Positions 59,933 to 64,000 of a stretch of 64,000 nt of DNA are shown here, piece after piece. Position 1 is the stretch's first letter, and each line of letters starts with the position of its first letter. The stretch is from contig JBBCJU010000005.1 of NCBI GenBank assembly GCA_037190145.1, positions 217,983-281,982 on the forward strand, written 5' to 3'. The stretch is from 55-13 sp037190145. Lineage in GTDB: Bacteria; Armatimonadota; Fimbriimonadia; Fimbriimonadales; Fimbriimonadaceae. The position numbers were made by a program, and so were the translations under genes. Below the pieces are notes generated by a model. It was given only the letters and a program-made list of their open reading frames with translations. It made no database searches and was not told where the DNA came from.

Positions 59933-61036
59933 ATGAAGCTCGACTGTCCACGAAAAGAGTTTAACGATGCCGTCGCTATGGCGGCCGCGGCCGCCAGTGT
60001 GCGCACTTCGGTCAATATCCTTCAGTACCTGAAAGTTGAAGCTACTGATTCTGGACTTCGAGTTCTTGGATGCGATGGAGAGATGTGGGTGGAGAGAAAT
60101 CTGGCCTGCATGGTAACCGAACCCGGTGCCATCTGCCTACAAGCTTCCCTACTTTCTCAGTTGGTAGGTTCATTGCCAGATGGCGATCTTCAGCTCCAGA
60201 CACTTGACGGGCACGGAGCCCTGTTAAAGGAAGGAGCATCTGAGTACCGACTTCAAACATTGGACGCGTCTGACTTCCCAGAGCCTCCTACCTATGGCGG
60301 GGAGGGTGAACTCACTTTGCCGATGGGAACGCTTCGGGCAGCGGTTGATTCCGTATTGTATGCAGTTTCAACGGATACCCATCGCCAGATTCTGACGGGT
60401 GTTCTGTTTAGCTACGATGGCAACACCTTAACCCTCGTGGCCACAGATACTCACCGCTTGGCCGTAAAGAAGCTTGAACAACCGGGTATTGGCAGCGGCA
60501 TCACTGCGGTTATCCCTGAAAAAGCACTCAAATCCATCAAGGCTTTGCCGGTTACAGATGAGGAGTCTGTCACCATCCGATTCGGTGGTGGACGGCTGGG
60601 TGTAGAAGCGGGAGGAGCAAAAGTTATCTCGCAACTTCTCGCCGGAGCGTATCCAAATTGGGAACGCGTTGTTCCAAGTGAATCCACACGAACTTGGAGC
60701 GTTGAAGTGGATCAGCTTGCAGAGAAAGTAAAGCGAACCATGATCCTTGCTCGCGACAATGCTAATCGAGTTCGCTTCCGAGGTAACGAAGATCAGATTT
60801 TGCTTGCTGCCCGATCCGAAGAGAAAGGCGAGGCGAAGGAAGAAGTTCCAATGATTTCTGATAATGGTGACGTTGAGATTGCGTTCAACGGTAAATACGT
60901 TCAGGAAGCCTTGTCTCAGATTAAGGGAGCTGGCGTTAAGATTGAGATGACTGAAAGCTCAAGACCCGCCATATTCCGGCCTGCAGAGTCTGAGAACGAG
61001 TATTTCTGCGTCATCATGCCAATGGCACTTGCCTAG
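59933..61036 (+). CDS. dnaN: DNA polymerase III beta subunit (sliding clamp)
   Basis: 367 residues, family length. Three-domain ring subunit: MKLDCPRKEFNDAVAMAAAA, VNILQYLKVEATDSGLRVLG, LTGVLFSYDGNTLTLVATDT (then HRLAV), and the C-terminal VMPMAL-type end ENEYFCVIMPMALA. Clamps polymerase on DNA. dnaA, recF and gyrB are absent on either side, so this is not a dnaA-dnaN origin locus. The Shine-Dalgarno is weak (AAAGAAAC). Confidence 0.94.
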   Translation: MKLDCPRKEFNDAVAMAAAAASVRTSVNILQYLKVEATDSGLRVLGCDGEMWVERNLACMVTEPGAICLQASLLSQLVGSLPDGDLQLQTLDGHGALLKEGASEYRLQTLDASDFPEPPTYGGEGELTLPMGTLRAAVDSVLYAVSTDTHRQILTGVLFSYDGNTLTLVATDTHRLAVKKLEQPGIGSGITAVIPEKALKSIKALPVTDEESVTIRFGGGRLGVEAGGAKVISQLLAGAYPNWERVVPSESTRTWSVEVDQLAEKVKRTMILARDNANRVRFRGNEDQILLAARSEEKGEAKEEVPMISDNGDVEIAFNGKYVQEALSQIKGAGVKIEMTESSRPAIFRPAESENEYFCVIMPMALA

Positions 61037-61048
61037 TAAAGAGAAAGT

Positions 61049-61087
61049 GGCTTGTGAGTGTAATCAGCTCACAAGCCTTTTTTTTTG
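61049..61087 (+). terminator. intrinsic terminator of dnaN
   Basis: Perfect 10-bp stem GGCTTGTGAG / CTCACAAGCC with a 9-nt loop followed by nine T residues; 12 bp after dnaN. Confidence 0.95.
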
Positions 61088-61089
61088 CG

Positions 61090-61518
61090 TTATTCTCCCG
61101 TCGTGCAGTGATTACAGCTACAAGTGTGCTGAAGTCGGAGATTCATTACATGAAACAAGACAAAGCATAATCCTCCGACAACCGAAAAGAAAGTGCTAAG
61201 AACGTCCATCAGGTGAACTTCTGCTTCCTTGCCTACGTGCTCATGATGCAGAACAAAGTGTCCGAGGACAACGCAAACAAGACCAATAATGAATACGGCT
61301 GCAGGACGCCAGGAATGGTGCTTCTTAATGCCGTGCCATATAGCAGTCACCGCTACTACAACGGCCACGCTTAAGAAGATGAGATCCGCCGTGACGCTAC
61401 CCATAAAGCCAAGGCCCGCGTACGACAGAAGGCCAAGAGCAACCCCCGTAAGCAAGCAATGGACAGCACAAATGGCACTGGCTATCGCTCCAAACCGGTC
61501 TAGGCTAATCCCTTTCAT
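61090..61518 (-). CDS. MerC-like membrane protein
   Basis: 142 residues, four hydrophobic helices. DRFGAIASAICAVHCLLTGV carries the C-x-x-HC pattern of MerC family metal-transport proteins, and the extra C-terminal motif HTCSCNHC could bind a soft metal. MerC transports Hg2+; this family also includes proteins of unknown metal. A CsoR-type operator-like palindrome lies 11 bp upstream, pointing to metal control. Confidence 0.75.
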   Translation of the reverse strand: MKGISLDRFGAIASAICAVHCLLTGVALGLLSYAGLGFMGSVTADLIFLSVAVVVAVTAIWHGIKKHHSWRPAAVFIIGLVCVVLGHFVLHHEHVGKEAEVHLMDVLSTFFSVVGGLCFVLFHVMNLRLQHTCSCNHCTTGE

Positions 61519-61528
61519 CTGATAACAA

Positions 61529-61547
61529 TATACCCCAGGGGGGTGTT
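61529..61547. promoter_or_regulatory. CsoR/RcnR-type operator-like palindrome
   Basis: TATACCCC-AGG-GGGGTGTT upstream of the MerC-like gene: a G/C-tract inverted repeat with A/T flanks, the general form of CsoR/FrmR-family operators (TACCCC..GGGGTA). The site overlaps the likely -10 region (TATATT on the reverse strand), consistent with repression. No csoR gene is in the window. Confidence 0.5.
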
Positions 61548-61607
61548 CTATAGGCCCTTTGATCTGCTTTTCATAATTCTACAACATCGATAATTATGAA
61601 TTTCTCT

Positions 61608-62660
61608 TTACCAAGACCTCTGATACTGGTTGGGAACTTGAATATCACTCTGCAATACTGCGGCAGCCCGTCGTGGCCAATACGGATCTCTTAGCGATTC
61701 CCGGGCCAGAAGAACCATGTCGGCTTTTCCTTCTTCAATAATCTGATGCGCTTGTTGGGGCTCAGTGATCAAGCCAACAGCTGCGGTTGCGATACCGGCT
61801 TGACGAACGGCTTCCGCAAACGGAACCTGGTAACCAGGCTTCACTTCAATTCTGGCCCCGGGGACGTTTCCACCAGAGGAACAGTCCATCAGGTCAACTC
61901 CTAGATCTTTTACAAGGCTCGCAAGACGAACTGAATCAGAAATCTGCCACCCATCTTCTGTCCAATCCGAAGCTGAAATGCGCAGAAAGAGGGGCAAGCT
62001 TTCTGGCCAAACAGAGCGAATCGCTTCAATAACTTCTCGCAATATGCGAGTTCGATTCTCGAACGATCCACCATATTCATCTGTTCGAACATTCGAAGCC
62101 GGTGACATAAAGGAATTGAGAAGATAGCCGTGAGCACCATGGATCTCGATTGCCTGAAAACCCGCTTCCAGGGCTCGAATAGCGGCGCTCTTGAAGTCTT
62201 CAACCACCTGCTTAATTTCGTCGACTGTCAACTGACGAGGTTGACCTAAGCCGGTAAAGGCCAAATCGCTCGGGCCTACGATATCCCAGCCAAGTTCTGG
62301 CAGATAGTTATTGCCAGTCCAGGGCGGTGCCGTTCCGGCCTTTCTTCCGGCATGAGCTAGCTGAACCGCAGGAACAGCTCCCTGGTCCTTGATAAATGCC
62401 ACGATCGGAGCCCATGCCTCTGCTTGTTGGTCATTCCAGATTCCTGCATCATTGGGCGATATTCGACCATTCGGCGCAACAGCGGTCGCTTCAGCAATGA
62501 TAAGCCCCGCCCCACCTACGGCTCGACTTCCCAGGTGCACCATGTGCCAGTCGTTAGGCAATCCATTCTCGCTGGAGTACATACACATTGGAGAAACTCC
62601 AATTCGGTTACGAAATTCAATGGAACGAAGTGTTAAAGATTTGAAGAGTGGGCTTGACAT
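61608..62660 (-). CDS. OYE-family NADPH:flavin oxidoreductase (YqjM-like)
   Basis: 350 residues from ATG 62660; the frame runs on to 62747 through the regulatory region, so that extension is unlikely. SPLFKSLTLRSIEFRNRIGV is the usual opening, then VSPMCMYSSENGLPNDWHMV (YqjM-type Cys), LGSRAVGGAGLIIAEATAV, QLAHAGRKAG, and IHGAHGYLLNSFMSPASNVR (substrate His pair). FMN enzyme reducing activated alkenes, likely a response to electrophiles. Divergent from an ArsR-type regulator, an arrangement like C. glutamicum cyeR-cye1. Confidence 0.9.
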   Translation of the reverse strand: MSSPLFKSLTLRSIEFRNRIGVSPMCMYSSENGLPNDWHMVHLGSRAVGGAGLIIAEATAVAPNGRISPNDAGIWNDQQAEAWAPIVAFIKDQGAVPAVQLAHAGRKAGTAPPWTGNNYLPELGWDIVGPSDLAFTGLGQPRQLTVDEIKQVVEDFKSAAIRALEAGFQAIEIHGAHGYLLNSFMSPASNVRTDEYGGSFENRTRILREVIEAIRSVWPESLPLFLRISASDWTEDGWQISDSVRLASLVKDLGVDLMDCSSGGNVPGARIEVKPGYQVPFAEAVRQAGIATAAVGLITEPQQAHQIIEEGKADMVLLARESLRDPYWPRRAAAVLQSDIQVPNQYQRSW

Positions 62661-62661
62661 A

Positions 62662-62689
62662 GTAATGTTCGAATTTTTTCGAACATTAC
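62662..62689. promoter_or_regulatory. operator-like palindrome in the OYE/ArsR divergent promoter
   Basis: Perfect 12-bp inverted repeat GTAATGTTCGAA / TTCGAACATTAC with a 4-nt TTTT spacer, one base upstream of the OYE start. TTCGAA-centred palindromes are typical ArsR-family operators. A related ATATTCGAAC at 62716-62725 sits at the arsR start codon. Likely bound by the ArsR product to control both genes. Confidence 0.75.
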
Positions 62690-62729
62690 CCCACACTGAA
62701 GGGTTTTGTTCTACAATATTCGAACGAAG

Positions 62730-63047
62730 ATGGAAGAAATTAACCAACCTAGGCTTGAGGACATAAAGCTTGAAGAGGTCCTCAGCGCGTTGGGAGACAA
62801 AACCAGGCTAGAGATTGTAAGGAAACTCATGCAAGCCGGAGAGTCGTCTTGCAAGTGCCTTTGTGGTGAAACTCCTAAATCCACACTGAGTCACCACTTT
62901 CGGGTTTTACGCGAGTCAGGTGTCACTCACACCCGCGTATGCGGGACCCAACGGTGGGTCAGCGTAAGACAGTTTGACCTAGAATTGAGATTTCCTGGAC
63001 TCCTCAACATTGTCAAGGATGGATCGGAAGAATCGTGCCCGTTCTGA
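62730..63047 (+). CDS. ArsR-family transcriptional repressor, C-terminus ended by an IS
   Basis: 105 residues from ATG 62730 (TTG 62706 is also in frame). Winged helix: EVLSALGDKTRLEIVRKLMQ, STLSHHFRVLRESGVTHTRV, CGTQRWVSVRQFDLELRFPG. SSCKCLCGETPK holds three Cys in the alpha-3 position used for metal or thiol sensing in ArsR proteins; CyeR-like redox sensing is a good alternative. The stop codon TGA lies inside the IS481 terminal repeat, so the native C-terminus may have been replaced. Confidence 0.85.
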   Translation: MEEINQPRLEDIKLEEVLSALGDKTRLEIVRKLMQAGESSCKCLCGETPKSTLSHHFRVLRESGVTHTRVCGTQRWVSVRQFDLELRFPGLLNIVKDGSEESCPF

Positions 63048-64000
63048 CAGATAGGTAACAGATTGTTCCTGACACATAGGTTACACATCCTCTATGTAGG
63101 AGGATGTCGTGCCTTGGAAGGAGTATTCTGTGATGGAAGAGCGTATGCGTTTCGTCGTTCGCCGGCTTGAAGGCGAAGAGATGAGCTACTTGTGTAGAAA
63201 GTTCGGGATATCGCGTAAGACGGATATTAGATTTACGAACGTTACAAAGAGTGCGGTTTGGAAGCTCTCGTAGATCGCTCCCGCAGGCCATTCCGCTATG
63301 GCAACCAGTTGCCTTTCCAGGTGGAGACGGCTATCATCCAGCTTAAGAAAGAGAAGCCGCACTGAGGGGCCCGCAAACTCAGAGAGCTTCTGGTTCGCAA
63401 GGTTCCTAGCGAGGTGAGGGTTCCTGCGGTCAGCACCATTCACGCAGTGCTGGATCGGCATGGACTTGTAAAACCCATGAACGGTAGGCGCCCCAGAGCA
63501 CAAGGCACGCCACTCTCCACCGGCCAAAATCCAAACGATCTTTGGTGTGTGGACTTCAAAGGCGAGTTCATGCTTGGAGACAGACGCTATTGCTACCCAC
63601 TGACCGTGACCGACCATGCCTCCCGCTATCTCCTCATGTGCGAGGCATTAGAGTCCGTCCGTGAAGAAACGACGTTCACCGCATTCGAAAGCCTGTTCAA
63701 AGAGCGCGGACTCCCCAGTGCAATCCGCTCAGACAATGGAGTCCCTTTCGCCGCTCCAAATGCCCTGTTCCAGCTTAGCAAGCTCTCAGTCTGGTGGCTG
63801 CGCCTGGGAATCTCCATCGAGCGCATCAAGCCTGGCAAACCACAACAAAACGGACGGCACGAGAGGATGCACCTAACCCTCAAGAAAGAAGCGACTAGAC
63901 CGGCCAAAACCAACTTTCTCCAGCAGCAAGCTCGCTTCGATGAGTTCCGAGAGGAGTTCAATTGCCAAAGGCCGCATGAAGCGCTCGGTTTGAAGATGCC
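63044..64000 (+). mobile_element. IS481-family element, left end and degenerate transposase
   Basis: The left terminal region has two imperfect copies (15 of 17 matches) of CTGACAgATAGGTaACA at 63044-63060 and 63069-63085, spaced 25 bp, as at IS481-type ends. A decayed transposase follows and continues beyond the window; the right end is not seen, so length and target duplication are unknown. Confidence 0.8.
63109..64000 (+). pseudogene. IS481-type DDE transposase, frameshifted with two in-frame stops
   Basis: GTG start with AGGAGGATGTC upstream. N-terminal HTH EMSYLCRKFGISRKT, then a one-base loss near 63222 shifts the frame. The restored frame has TAG at 63228-63230 and TGA at 63363-63365 (a Trp codon in HWGARKLRE) but then reads IYERYKECGLEALVDRSRRP, VDFKGEFMLGDRRYCYPLTV (first Asp), AIRSDNGVPFAAP (second Asp) and QQNGRHERMHLTLKKEA (Glu). 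DDE residues are kept. The sequence runs off the window end. Confidence 0.85.

Noticed and set aside
59933..61036. Replication origin beside dnaN
   Set aside because: dnaN is present but dnaA, recF and gyrB are not adjacent and no DnaA-box cluster was seen.
62661..62747. Longer N-terminus for the OYE-family protein
   Set aside because: The extension runs through the palindromic operator and the arsR start; the ATG at 62660 gives the family's usual N-terminus.
63186..63961. Reverse-strand frames across the transposase
   Set aside because: The plus-strand reading recovers a coherent DDE transposase after one frameshift; the reverse frames are shadows.

Overview
The window looks like chromosomal DNA of a free-living, Gram-negative-type (diderm) bacterium of moderate G+C. 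It is most plausibly Armatimonadota, Fimbriimonadia-like. That assignment is inference from several traits seen together: proteins with a prepilin-associated H-X9-DG signature, a PEP-CTERM-tailed secreted protease, lysine synthesis through DapL, a system I cytochrome c maturation pair (CcmE/CcmF), SepF beside YggS, several DinB-family proteins, and many secreted proteins of unknown function. No rRNA genes, CRISPR array or prophage block is present.

Layout. 1-9.9 kb: 3'-truncated dapL, an alpha/beta hydrolase, three DinB-like proteins, a SARP/BTAD-type regulator, a GNAT protein, a secreted redoxin, an SDR oxidoreductase, an acyl-CoA dehydrogenase and a HicAB pair. 9.9-18 kb: a secreted clan GH-L-like glycosidase, an EEP nuclease, a 53-residue basic protein, and two tandem H-X9-DG membrane proteins preceded by a clear TPP riboswitch plus terminator; then a methyltransferase, a VOC protein, a BSP-type peptidase and a LamG protein. 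18-27.5 kb: S9 peptidase, L,D-transpeptidase, MOP-type transporter, DUF6941-like protein, an Acb2/Tad1-like small protein, a STN-domain protein with FG-x-x-S-x-F repeats, a secreted unknown, tRNA-Lys(CTT), GNAT and Spy-like proteins. 27.5-38.7 kb, reverse strand: Mla-type ATPase, AraC regulator, oligopeptide-binding lipoprotein, recO, a tightly overlapped block of six membrane or membrane-associated genes (including a DUF6754 protein and a PH-like protein), prs and glmU.

38.8-49.8 kb: upp, a DUF5658-like gene, yggS, sepF, a YprB-like nuclease, ccmE, ccmF, panD, a DASS transporter, a PEP-CTERM trypsin-like protease, an M28 peptidase and a LolA-like protein. 49.8-56.8 kb: a co-directional membrane cluster (DUF4129, DUF4350, TPR lipoprotein, GT-C-like protein) ending in a perfect 54-bp palindrome facing a VanW protein. 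56.9-61 kb: ilvE, a McsA-like zinc protein, a DUF4397-like lipoprotein, an ECF sigma factor with a small partner, and dnaN. 61-64 kb: a MerC-like protein with a CsoR-type operator-like site, a divergent OYE/ArsR pair with palindromic operators, and a decayed IS481-type transposase whose terminal repeat overlaps the arsR stop codon.

The strongest leads for something undescribed are the six-gene membrane block between prs and recO, the TPP riboswitch placed before H-X9-DG membrane proteins rather than thiamine genes, and the chromosomal Acb2/Tad1-like candidate cyclic-nucleotide sponge. All family names come from reading the sequence; no database search was run.
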